From contig JAYZDP010000216.1 in NCBI GenBank assembly GCA_036337765.1, forward strand, positions 1 through 27,265: a DNA stretch of 27,265 nt, read 5' to 3'. Positions 15,317-22,792 of the stretch are shown one piece after another (position 1 is the first letter of the stretch; every line of letters starts with the position of its first letter). Under the pieces are notes generated by a model that did no database searches, was not told the origin of the DNA, and was given only the letters and a program-made list of their open reading frames with translations. Made by a program: the position numbers and the translations under genes. This DNA comes from JAYZDP01 sp036337765. GTDB taxonomy: Bacteria > Acidobacteriota > Thermoanaerobaculia > Multivoradales > Multivoraceae.

Positions 15317-17461
15317 TCAGTCAGCGCCGGCAAGGGTGAGCAGGAAGGCGTAGGTCAGAGCCGTCTCCTCACGCGCCCGGAAGCGACCCGACGCTCCGCC
15401 GTGCCCGGCCTGCATCTCGGTGCGCAGGAGCAGCAGTCGGTCGTCGGTCTTCAGCGCCCGTAGCTTGGCCACCCATTTCGCCGGCTCCCAATACTGAACC
15501 TGTGAGTCCTGGAGTCCGGTCGTGACCAGGAGATGGGGATAGTCCCTGGCGACCACCTTGTCGTAAGGCGAGTACGAGAGCATGTACTCGTAGTCGTCTT
15601 GCTCGCGTGGATCGCCCCACTCGTCCCACTCGTTCGAGGTCAGGGGGATAGTGTCGTCGAGCATGGTGGTCACGACGTCGACGAAGGGGACATGGGCGAC
15701 GACGCCGGTCCACAGATCCGGGCGCATGGTCAGCGCGGCGCCGACCAGGAGACCACCAGCGCTGCCGCCGACCGCGAAGATGCGCTCCGGGTCGGCGTAG
15801 CGGGCCGCGATCAGGTGCTCGGCGCTGTCGATGAAGTCGGTGAAGCTGTTGCGTTTGTGCTGCAGCTTGCCCTCTTCGTACCAGGCGCGACCCAGCTCCT
15901 GGCCGCCACGCACATGGGCCATCGCGAAGACGAAGCCGCGATCGAGGAGGCTCAGCCGATCGGAGCCGAACGAGGCGTCGATGCTCGAGCCGTACGAGCC
16001 GTAGCCATAGAGCAGCAGCGGGTTGCCACCCTCTCGCCGAGCGTCGCTGCGATACACCAACGAGATCGGCACCCGGGTACCGTCGCGTGCCTCGGCCCAG
16101 AGCCGTTCGCTCGTGTAGTCGGCGGCATCGAAGCCGCCGGGCACCTGCCGCACCTTGCGCAACGTGCGCTCGCCGGTGGCCATGTCGTAGTCGAAGACCG
16201 ACGGCGGTGTGGTCAGCGAAGAGTAGTGGTAGCGCACGACCGTGCTTGAAGGCTCGGGGTTGGAGCCGAGGCCCGCCGAGTAGGCGGGATCGCCGAACTC
16301 CATCTCGTGCCAGGCGTCTGAGCTCCACGGACGGACCCTGAGGCGGACGAGCCCGTCGCGTCGCTCCTGAACGACCAGGTGGTCGTCGAACAGGGCTGCT
16401 CCGGAGAGGAGCACGTCGTCACGATGGGGGAGCTCCTCCCGCCACGAGTCGCGGCTCGTGGCCGACCCCGGGGCGCTCATCAGACGGAAGTTCAGGGCCT
16501 CCCAGTTGGTGCGGATATAGAACCGGTCGCCGAGATGATCGATCGAATACTCGTGGTCCGGCCGGCGCGGCTCGAGCACGCGAAAGGTGTCAAAGGGGCG
16601 GGTCGCGTCGACGACGCGGGCCTCTGTCGACAGGGTCTGCGACGAGTGGATGACGAGGAAGCGGCGCGAGGTGGTCTTGGTGACGAAGGCGGTGAATTCG
16701 GGGTCGGTCTCCTCGTAAACCAGGACGTCGTCGGCAGGGTCCGTGCCGAGGGTGTGGCGGAAGATCCGGTGGTAGCGGAGGGTCTGGGGGTCCTGGCGCG
16801 TATAGAACAGCGTCTTTCCGTCCTCGGCCCAGGTGAAGTTCGGGGTCACCGCCTCGATCACGTCGTCCAACGCCGCGTCGGTGGCGATGTCCTTGAAGCG
16901 CAGGGTGTAAATGCGTCGGCCTACCGTGTCGACGGCGTAGGCGAGGGTGCGCTCGTCCGAGCTGATGGCGGTGGCCCCGATCCGGAAGTAGCCGTGGCCC
17001 TCGGCCATCGCCGGCCCATCGAGGAGGATCGTCTCCCGGGCCTGCGGGCCCGCGGCGGCGGCGCTGTCGGCGCGGCGGCAGTGCAGCGCGTACTCGGCAT
17101 CTCCTTCGAAGCGCTGGTAGTAGAGGTAGCTCCTCACCCGCAAGGGGACGGTCGAGTCGTCGCGCTCGATGCGGCCGAGCATCTCTTCGAGCAGGCTCTT
17201 CCTCAGGGTCGACCAGGGGGCGGTGACCGACTCCAGGTATTCGTTCTCGGCTTCGAGGTAACCGATGACTTCAGGGTCGTCGCGCTCGCGTAGCCAGTAG
17301 TAGTCGTCGACCCGCTGGTGACCATGGGTCTCGAGAGTCCGGCTTTGGACTCGGGCGACGGGTGGCTGGGCGGTGGAAGCGTCGGGAGCCGGGCTGGAGG
17401 TGTCGGTCGTGCTGCAGGCCATGAGGCTGGTGGTGGCGATCGCGGCTGCGAGACCCTTCAT
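15317..17461 (-). CDS. Oligopeptidase B-like S9 family serine peptidase, predicted lipoprotein
   Basis: At 714 residues this has the normal length for an oligopeptidase B/prolyl oligopeptidase (S9A). The N-terminus carries a lipoprotein signal (lipobox SLMAC, Cys16), which is unusual for oligopeptidase B but common for S9 enzymes in several soil phyla. After ETHGHQRVDDYYWLRERDDPEV comes a seven-bladed propeller region (about 100-430), then the catalytic domain with Ser567 in GGSAGG, Asp652 in LQDSQVQYWEP and His687 in AGHGGASGR. It should cleave short peptides, often after basic residues, in the periplasm. Its stop lies 7 bases from the end of the convergent YfhO-like gene. Upstream, GGAG stands about 11 bases before the ATG. 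Confidence 0.92.
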   Translation of the reverse strand: MKGLAAAIATTSLMACSTTDTSSPAPDASTAQPPVARVQSRTLETHGHQRVDDYYWLRERDDPEVIGYLEAENEYLESVTAPWSTLRKSLLEEMLGRIERDDSTVPLRVRSYLYYQRFEGDAEYALHCRRADSAAAAGPQARETILLDGPAMAEGHGYFRIGATAISSDERTLAYAVDTVGRRIYTLRFKDIATDAALDDVIEAVTPNFTWAEDGKTLFYTRQDPQTLRYHRIFRHTLGTDPADDVLVYEETDPEFTAFVTKTTSRRFLVIHSSQTLSTEARVVDATRPFDTFRVLEPRRPDHEYSIDHLGDRFYIRTNWEALNFRLMSAPGSATSRDSWREELPHRDDVLLSGAALFDDHLVVQERRDGLVRLRVRPWSSDAWHEMEFGDPAYSAGLGSNPEPSSTVVRYHYSSLTTPPSVFDYDMATGERTLRKVRQVPGGFDAADYTSERLWAEARDGTRVPISLVYRSDARREGGNPLLLYGYGSYGSSIDASFGSDRLSLLDRGFVFAMAHVRGGQELGRAWYEEGKLQHKRNSFTDFIDSAEHLIAARYADPERIFAVGGSAGGLLVGAALTMRPDLWTGVVAHVPFVDVVTTMLDDTIPLTSNEWDEWGDPREQDDYEYMLSYSPYDKVVARDYPHLLVTTGLQDSQVQYWEPAKWVAKLRALKTDDRLLLLRTEMQAGHGGASGRFRAREETALTYAFLLTLAGAD

Positions 17462-17500
17462 TCTTGTGGTGGCTCCGGGACCAGCATACCGGGGCTCGAC

Positions 17501-19858
17501 TCAGGTGAAACGGACTTCTGCCGGCTCGTGGCTCTGTCTGGCGCCCACCGCGACGACCTCGGGCTGCGGCAACAGGCCCGACTTGAGCAGCTCCGCCGAT
17601 CTTAGAGGCTTTGCGATGTGGAAGCCCTGCGCCAAGTGGCAGCCCTGCTCCTTCAGCCACTCGAGCTGCGAGCGGTTCTCGACGCCCTCGGCGACCACAT
17701 CGAGGCCCATCGACTCGGCGATCATGATGACCGCCCGGATGATCGCCTCGTCCTCGACACGGCTGCCGATGCCCGAGATCAGGTAGCGGTCGAGCTTGAG
17801 AATGTTGAGCGGGAACTGGCGTAGGTAGGCGAGCGCCGAGTAGCCGGTGCCGAAGTCGTCGGCCGCGATCCGAATACCCATATGGCGCAGCGTGACCAGG
17901 ACCGGTCGCACCCGTTCGGGCACCGCGAGCGCGCGCTCAGTGATCTCCAGGATAAGCATTTTCGCCGGCAGGCCCGAGAGGCTCAGGGCATGCTTGATGT
18001 AGTTCGGCAGACTCGGGTCGAGCAGGCTCTTGGTCGACAGGTTGATCGACAGATCGATGCCGAGCTTCGCTCCTTCCTTCAGCGCGTGTTCCAGCACGTG
18101 GTGGTCTAGCTGGCGCGCCATGCCGCGCTCTTCGACCATTGGCAGAAAGACCGACGGGTGGGTCAGGCCGCGACTCGGATGCTCCCAGCGCAGCAGCGCC
18201 TCGACCGCGGTGACCTTGCGGGTATCGAGATCGAGGAAGGGTTGGTACTTAAACAGTAGCTCGCCGGCGTCGAGAGCGTTGCGAAACTCTGCTTCGAGCT
18301 GCAGCTGTTCCTGCGTGTAGTTGTCCTGGCTGGCGTCGTAGAAGGAGATGCGGTTCGGTCCCTGCTTCGCCTGATACATCGCCACGTCGGCCTGGGCCAG
18401 CAGGTCGTCGACGCTCGAGCCGGCTTGCGGGTAGAGCGCGATGCCGACGCTGGCGTCCATCTGCAGCACCGTGTCCTTGACATCGAAGGGTCGCTCTCGC
18501 AGACCCTGGAGCATGCGGTCGGCGGCGTGTCGTGCCGACTCGGCGCTGCAGTCCTGCATCAGGAGCGCGAACTCGTCGCCGCCCAGGCGCGCCAGGGTGT
18601 CCTCGGTGCGGACCTGGCTCTCGAGGCGTGAGGCCACGAGCTGCAGCAGCAGATCTCCCGCCGGATGGCCCAACGCGTCGTTGACCGGCTTGAAGCGGTC
18701 GAGGTCGAGAAAGATCACGGCCACGCCCCACTGACGGCGGCGGGCAAGGGCGAGGGACTTGTCGGCGGCGTCGTGCAGGGCCCTACGGTTTGGCAGGCCG
18801 GTGAGGAAATCGCGGTAGGCCATCTCCTCGATGCGCCGCTGGTAGGCGTTGCGCTCGGTGACGTCCTGGCTGATGACGACGCGCCCAGCGTGCTCACCGC
18901 GCCAATCGGTCAGCGGAAACACCCGTAGCTCGAGGTTGCGTGGCCGGCCGTCGTGCTCGCTCTTGAACTCGGTGCGGCCCTCGGTGTCGAGGCCGAGATT
19001 CTTGATGGTGTCTGGCCAGTGGGAGTGGACCTCCATCACCGGCTTGCCAAGGACCTCTTCGGCGGTGAGGCCGAGTCGCTCCAGACCGACCGGATTGATC
19101 TTGGTGATCCGCGACTCCGGGTCGAGCACGACGACGCCGTCGCTCATCGACTTGAAGACCGCCTCGAAGGCGACGGGCGCCATGTCGAGGAAGCGGTAGA
19201 AGAACAGACTCCATCCGATGAGCAGGGTCGCGATGCAGAAGCCCAGGGGTGTCGGGTCGATCTCCGGGATTGGGCTGTGGCCGGTGACGTAAAGAATGTT
19301 CGCCGTGAGGGGGACGGTGGCGGAGACGATGAGAATGGCGCACTGGCCGCGGTACAGCGCCTCGGTCCGGAAGTAGTGCCGGATGAGAGCGGCCATGCCG
19401 ACGACGATCAGAAACCAGCCGTAGGGCGCCAGCGCGGACTTGAACCACAGGCCATGCACGATCTCGAGGTTGCCCCCCGTCAGCTTGGAGTCGAGCCAGA
19501 TCAGATCGTGGTACGAGCTGGTGACCACCAAGACTGCCGAGATTGCCGGCACGATCGAGATCAGGACCACCATCTGGCGCCGAATGACTCTGGTGGCGCC
19601 AGTGAAATCGAGGGTGAAAAGAAGCCAAAAGACCGGCAGGGGCAGGCTGCCTACGAACGTGCCGAGCGACCACGCCGACTTCGCGACGTAGGTCACCGAG
19701 ATCGCTTCCATTGCGGCGGCGACGAGCCAGATAACCCCGGTCAGCTGCAGCGGTGCGAAGTATCGCCCGCCGGGTGCGTCACGGTGGCGCCAAGCATACA
19801 GCGCCACGCCGACGGCAGCGCCAGCAGTAAGTAGTAGTGGAAACGCGAGTGCGGTCAT
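17501..19858 (-). CDS. 7TM-PAS-GGDEF-EAL cyclic di-GMP signalling protein
   Basis: The 785-residue protein has seven N-terminal helices (about 1-225) resembling the histidine-kinase N-terminal 7TM sensory module (RYFAPLQLTGVIWL, PVFWLLFTLDFTG), a PAS domain (about 233-340), a GGDEF domain (about 345-510) and an EAL domain (about 515-760). The diguanylate cyclase side is intact: GGDEF at 426-430, metal-binding FLDLDRFK, and an inhibitory RxxD (RTED, 417-420) five residues before it. The phosphodiesterase side also keeps its residues: EAL at 553-555, INLS, EITE, DDFGTGYS (667-674), LKLD and AEGVEN. Both activities are therefore possible. It acts at the inner membrane to make or break c-di-GMP in response to an unknown ligand. 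A hairpin covers the weak AAGG ribosome site. Confidence 0.94.
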   Translation of the reverse strand: MTALAFPLLLTAGAAVGVALYAWRHRDAPGGRYFAPLQLTGVIWLVAAAMEAISVTYVAKSAWSLGTFVGSLPLPVFWLLFTLDFTGATRVIRRQMVVLISIVPAISAVLVVTSSYHDLIWLDSKLTGGNLEIVHGLWFKSALAPYGWFLIVVGMAALIRHYFRTEALYRGQCAILIVSATVPLTANILYVTGHSPIPEIDPTPLGFCIATLLIGWSLFFYRFLDMAPVAFEAVFKSMSDGVVVLDPESRITKINPVGLERLGLTAEEVLGKPVMEVHSHWPDTIKNLGLDTEGRTEFKSEHDGRPRNLELRVFPLTDWRGEHAGRVVISQDVTERNAYQRRIEEMAYRDFLTGLPNRRALHDAADKSLALARRRQWGVAVIFLDLDRFKPVNDALGHPAGDLLLQLVASRLESQVRTEDTLARLGGDEFALLMQDCSAESARHAADRMLQGLRERPFDVKDTVLQMDASVGIALYPQAGSSVDDLLAQADVAMYQAKQGPNRISFYDASQDNYTQEQLQLEAEFRNALDAGELLFKYQPFLDLDTRKVTAVEALLRWEHPSRGLTHPSVFLPMVEERGMARQLDHHVLEHALKEGAKLGIDLSINLSTKSLLDPSLPNYIKHALSLSGLPAKMLILEITERALAVPERVRPVLVTLRHMGIRIAADDFGTGYSALAYLRQFPLNILKLDRYLISGIGSRVEDEAIIRAVIMIAESMGLDVVAEGVENRSQLEWLKEQGCHLAQGFHIAKPLRSAELLKSGLLPQPEVVAVGARQSHEPAEVRFT

Positions 19859-19859
19859 T

Positions 19860-19896
19860 TGGGGCCTTTACACATCACCCCGATCACAGGGCCCCA
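19860..19896 (-). promoter_or_regulatory. Hairpin overlapping the ribosome site of the GGDEF-EAL gene
   Basis: UGGGGCC (19890-19896 on the complement) can pair perfectly over seven bases with GGCCCCA (19860-19866), with a 23-nt loop. The 3' arm takes in part of the weak AAAGG ribosome site and ends one base before the AUG at 19858. This could hide the start region until something opens it. It does not match the c-di-GMP riboswitch folds I know. Confidence 0.35.
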
Positions 19897-19920
19897 TCCA
19901 AGCAGCAAAACGGAAAGACC

Positions 19921-19926
19921 ATTGTA
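19921..19926 (-). promoter_or_regulatory. Putative -10 box for the GGDEF-EAL gene
   Basis: TACAAT on the minus strand is a 5-of-6 match to the sigma70 -10 consensus in an otherwise GC-rich gap, 62 bases before the ATG. No good -35 is seen. It would give a leader of about 55 nt that contains the hairpin described for 19860-19896. Confidence 0.4.
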
Positions 19927-19982
19927 CACACCCAAGATATGCGCATTAGGGCATAAGATGACAGATCTCGTCGGGAGAGACG

Positions 19983-20005
19983 AAAAACCCAACCGCCCTC
20001 ACGGT
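19983..20005 (-). terminator. Weak putative terminator after the HpaB-like gene
   Basis: Just past the stop of the HpaB-like gene, on the minus strand, ACCG (20002-20005) can pair with CGGT (19992-19995) and is followed a few bases later by a run of five T (19983-19987). The stem is only four base pairs, so this is a tentative call. The T run is the only one of its kind in the gap. Confidence 0.28.
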
Positions 20006-20009
20006 CCCG

Positions 20010-21398
20010 CTAGCCGAGGTCGGCTGGGTCCAGGCCCGCGGCGTGTAGCGCTAGGGCTCTCGCTCGGTCAAGGTCGTAGTGCTTGCGGGTCACGATGCGC
20101 TGGGCGTAGAGCCCGCCCCCGGCCTGGATGTTGGTGACCAGTCGCCAGCCGCCGTAGGAGTCGGCCGTGAGGTCTCGACTGGCGTGAAAAAGCCTCGTTC
20201 GATACTCGCCGTCGACGCCTTCCATCGTCCCCATGTACTTGCGGATCAGCGACCCCGTCTCGGGATTCTCGAGATCCGAGATCGCGGGTGCGGTGAGGAT
20301 CGAGCCGCCCGCGATGTCGTGCAGGTGGCGCACCATGAAATTGTAGTTGGCGGCGGCATGGTACTTGCCGGCGTTGGTATAGAGCTCGTCGGGGAAGATC
20401 GCGCCCTCCGGCCCGGTCTTGCTGTTCGAGATTGCCGCCTCGAGTGCGGCCCGGATCAGGGTGGCGTGAATGATCATCTCGGAGATCTTCTCCTTGATGT
20501 GCCCGACATGTGACAGGCCGTTCGATTCGGCGATCAGCTGGGCGAAGCCGACCAGTTCGTCGGCTCCGTCGGCCATCGAGGAGAGGCCGCCGAGGCGCTC
20601 CCACAGCCCTAGCGAGTGGGCGAACGCCGCGGCGTAGGGCGTTTCGCCGTCGAGGAAGATGCGCTCGTTGGGAACGAAGACATCGTCGAAGATCACGAAT
20701 CCTTCCGGATAGTGGTGCTGGCCCGAGATCGGGAAGGATCGGTTGTCGTCGTGGCGCGGTGCGTAGGTGGTGTTGACGATCTTCACGCCGGGTGCGTTGA
20801 CCGGCACGGCACAGGCGATCGCGTAGTCGCCCTCGTTGCCCTTCATCGACTTGGTGGGAATGGTCATGAGCTCGTGGCCGAGCGACGCTCCCGTGATGTG
20901 GAGCTTGGCTCCACGGATCACCACCCCGTCTTTCTGGCGCTCGACGACGTGGGTGTAGGCGTCAGCGTCGTCCTGCTGGTGTGGCGGCCGGCTACGGTCG
21001 CCCTTTGCGTCGGTGATGCACTGGGTGATGCGCAGGTCGCGCTTCTGCGCCTCGTCGACGTAGGCCTGGATGTTCTCCAGATACTCGGAACGGGTGTCGG
21101 CGATGCGCCCGGCCGCCGTGATCAGGGTCATGATCGAGGTATAGGTGACGTGGGCCATCATTCCCGCTTCGTGCAACAGCGGGATGCGCTTGCGCAGCTC
21201 CTCGACCGACTTTGGAACCCCCATCAACGGGCTGACCGCGCCGGGCGCGGGATCGTAGAAACGATCGTAGGTGTCGGCTACGTCGTCAACGGACAGACCG
21301 AGGATCGGGTGGTTCACTAGATCGTCGACCTTCGTGCCTTCGAAGTAGGTCGCACGGCCGTCATCGAGAGAAGCGCGATAGTCGTTGCCCGTCATCAT
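20010..21398 (-). CDS. 4-hydroxyphenylacetate 3-hydroxylase/4-hydroxybutyryl-CoA dehydratase superfamily flavoprotein
   Basis: The 462-residue protein has the acyl-CoA dehydrogenase-like fold of the HpaB superfamily. It includes TDAKGDRSRPPHQQDDADAY, VVIRGAKLHITGAS and FVIFDDVFVPNERIFLDGE, and these are closer to the 4-hydroxybutyryl-CoA dehydratase (AbfD) branch than to the monooxygenases. However, it has only two cysteines in total (in ITQCITD and AIACAVP), while AbfD needs three cysteines plus a histidine for its [4Fe-4S] cluster. So it is probably an FAD enzyme without the cluster, perhaps a hydroxylase. I chose the ATG at 21398 because AGGAGG stands 8 bases before it and the conserved protein starts there; the frame is open further back without support. 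It diverges from the FAD oxidoreductase gene. The substrate is unknown. Confidence 0.85.
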   Translation of the reverse strand: MMTGNDYRASLDDGRATYFEGTKVDDLVNHPILGLSVDDVADTYDRFYDPAPGAVSPLMGVPKSVEELRKRIPLLHEAGMMAHVTYTSIMTLITAAGRIADTRSEYLENIQAYVDEAQKRDLRITQCITDAKGDRSRPPHQQDDADAYTHVVERQKDGVVIRGAKLHITGASLGHELMTIPTKSMKGNEGDYAIACAVPVNAPGVKIVNTTYAPRHDDNRSFPISGQHHYPEGFVIFDDVFVPNERIFLDGETPYAAAFAHSLGLWERLGGLSSMADGADELVGFAQLIAESNGLSHVGHIKEKISEMIIHATLIRAALEAAISNSKTGPEGAIFPDELYTNAGKYHAAANYNFMVRHLHDIAGGSILTAPAISDLENPETGSLIRKYMGTMEGVDGEYRTRLFHASRDLTADSYGGWRLVTNIQAGGGLYAQRIVTRKHYDLDRARALALHAAGLDPADLG

Positions 21399-21422
21399 GG
21401 CGGCATCCTCCTTGTTCCTGAG

Positions 21423-21453
21423 GCGTGGAAGCGTACACCCCTCGCCTCCACGC
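21423..21453. promoter_or_regulatory. Inverted repeat between divergent genes (candidate operator)
   Basis: GCGTGGA (21423-21429) and TCCACGC (21447-21453) form a perfect 7-bp inverted repeat with a 17-base spacer. The spacer contains TACGCT on the minus strand (21430-21435), a possible -10 box for the HpaB-like gene, 31 bases from its ATG. A dimeric regulator binding here could control both divergent units. The regulator gene is not in the immediate neighbourhood. Confidence 0.3.
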
Positions 21454-21478
21454 GTCGCCTGCGTCACATCGCCAGTGC

Positions 21479-21484
21479 TAGGGT
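21479..21484 (+). promoter_or_regulatory. Putative -10 box of a leaderless FAD oxidoreductase transcript
   Basis: TAGGGT lies 9 bases before the TTG at 21494 with no Shine-Dalgarno sequence between. The -35 region is not recognisable. Confidence 0.33.
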
Positions 21485-21493
21485 CGCCTTCTC

Positions 21494-22792
21494 TTGGCTG
21501 AAACGGCAAGCGAGCACGCCGATGTGGTCGTCGTCGGTGGAGGAATCGTCGGTTGTGGAGCCACCCTGTACCTGGCGCGTCGTGGCGTCGACGTGGTGCT
21601 GCTCGACAAGGGCAGGGTTGCGTTCGAGCAGTCGAGCCGCAACTGGGGCTGGGTGCGCCAGAACGGCCGTAACCTGCGTGAGATCCCCGCCGTGGTTGCC
21701 TCCAGAGCCCTGTGGACGCAGCTCGAAAGCGAGGTCGGTCGGGAGGTGGGTTGGTTCTCGGCCGGCAACCTGCACCTCGCCTACAGCGAGCAGGAGTTGG
21801 CCCTTTTCGAGCGTTGGAGATCGAAGGCGGCCGAACGTGGGCTCGACACCGAGATCGTCTCGCGCGCAGATGTTCAGCATTGGGTACCGGGACTTCACGA
21901 CGAGAATGTCGGTGGCATCTTCTCTCCGCTCGACGGACAGGCGGACCCCCACCGCGTGACGGCGGCGCTGGCCGCGGCGGCGATCGAGCATGGCGCGCGG
22001 CTCCACGAGGGCACCGCCGTCACCCGGGTGCTCGTCCGCGACGGGCGGGTGCGTGGCGTCGCCACCGAGACCGGAGACGTCGCAGCGGAGTGCGTGATCG
22101 TCGCTTCGGGTGCCTGGTCCAGCCGGCTCCTGTGGCCGCTCGGCCTACGACTGCCGCAGCGCAAGGTCCGTGCGACGGTGTCGGCGACGACCCCCTTGCC
22201 GATCGAGAGCCGAGTCGTGGTGTGGGCTCGCGACCTCGCGCTGCGTCAGGATCACCGCGGCAGCTTCGTGCTCGCCTCGGGCGGCGGCCGTGTGCCGCTC
22301 GACTTGGAGGTGCTGCGATTTCGCGAGTCGTTTCGCGGATCCGAGCTCGACACGGGGAGGCGTCGAGAGGTCGAGCTCGACCTGGGACCGGAGCTGGCGC
22401 GGGATCTAGAAAGTCTGCTGTCGGCTCGGGGACCGTCATCTTTGTGGGGTCGCGTCAGGGCCGAAGAGCCGGCTCCCGATGCCGACTCGGTCGGGCGAGC
22501 GCTCGGCGAGTTCCAGAGTCTCTTTCCGGACAGCGCCACTACCACCGAGCGCCGCTGGGGTGGCTTTATCGACTACACCCCTGACGCGATTCCCGTCATC
22601 GATCGACCGGCGTCGCCGCACGGTCTGGTGATCGCCACCGGCTTCAGCGGCCACGGTTTCGCGCTCGGCCCCATCGGGGGATTGCTCGCCAGTCAGCTGG
22701 CGATGGCGGAGACGCCGGAGGTGGATGTCCTCCCGTTTCGATTGAGCCGGTTCGCCGAGGGCGACACCGCTGAGAAGGAGCTGCACTTTTGA
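21494..22792 (+). CDS. FAD-dependent oxidoreductase, DAO family (glycine/D-amino acid oxidase type)
   Basis: A 432-residue DAO-family flavoprotein. The N-terminal Rossmann motif VVVVGGGIVGCGATLYLARRG ends with the acidic VVLLDKG strand expected for FAD binding. SSRNWGWVRQNGR follows, resembling the flavin contact region of DAO enzymes. The C-terminus has FIDYTPDAIPVIDR and ATGFSGHGFALGPIGG, the second FAD-contact motif. It should oxidise a C-N bond of an amine or amino acid, using oxygen or another acceptor, in the cytoplasm. The start is TTG without a Shine-Dalgarno site, and the stop overlaps the next start as TTGA, so the two genes are coupled. An amine released by the hydrolase encoded downstream would be a plausible substrate, which is inference only. 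Confidence 0.9.
   Translation: MAETASEHADVVVVGGGIVGCGATLYLARRGVDVVLLDKGRVAFEQSSRNWGWVRQNGRNLREIPAVVASRALWTQLESEVGREVGWFSAGNLHLAYSEQELALFERWRSKAAERGLDTEIVSRADVQHWVPGLHDENVGGIFSPLDGQADPHRVTAALAAAAIEHGARLHEGTAVTRVLVRDGRVRGVATETGDVAAECVIVASGAWSSRLLWPLGLRLPQRKVRATVSATTPLPIESRVVVWARDLALRQDHRGSFVLASGGGRVPLDLEVLRFRESFRGSELDTGRRREVELDLGPELARDLESLLSARGPSSLWGRVRAEEPAPDADSVGRALGEFQSLFPDSATTTERRWGGFIDYTPDAIPVIDRPASPHGLVIATGFSGHGFALGPIGGLLASQLAMAETPEVDVLPFRLSRFAEGDTAEKELHF

Noticed and set aside
19860..19926. A c-di-GMP riboswitch in the leader of the GGDEF-EAL gene
   Set aside because: Only one hairpin is present, and I cannot see the conserved tetraloop/receptor features of the GEMM-I or GEMM-II types.
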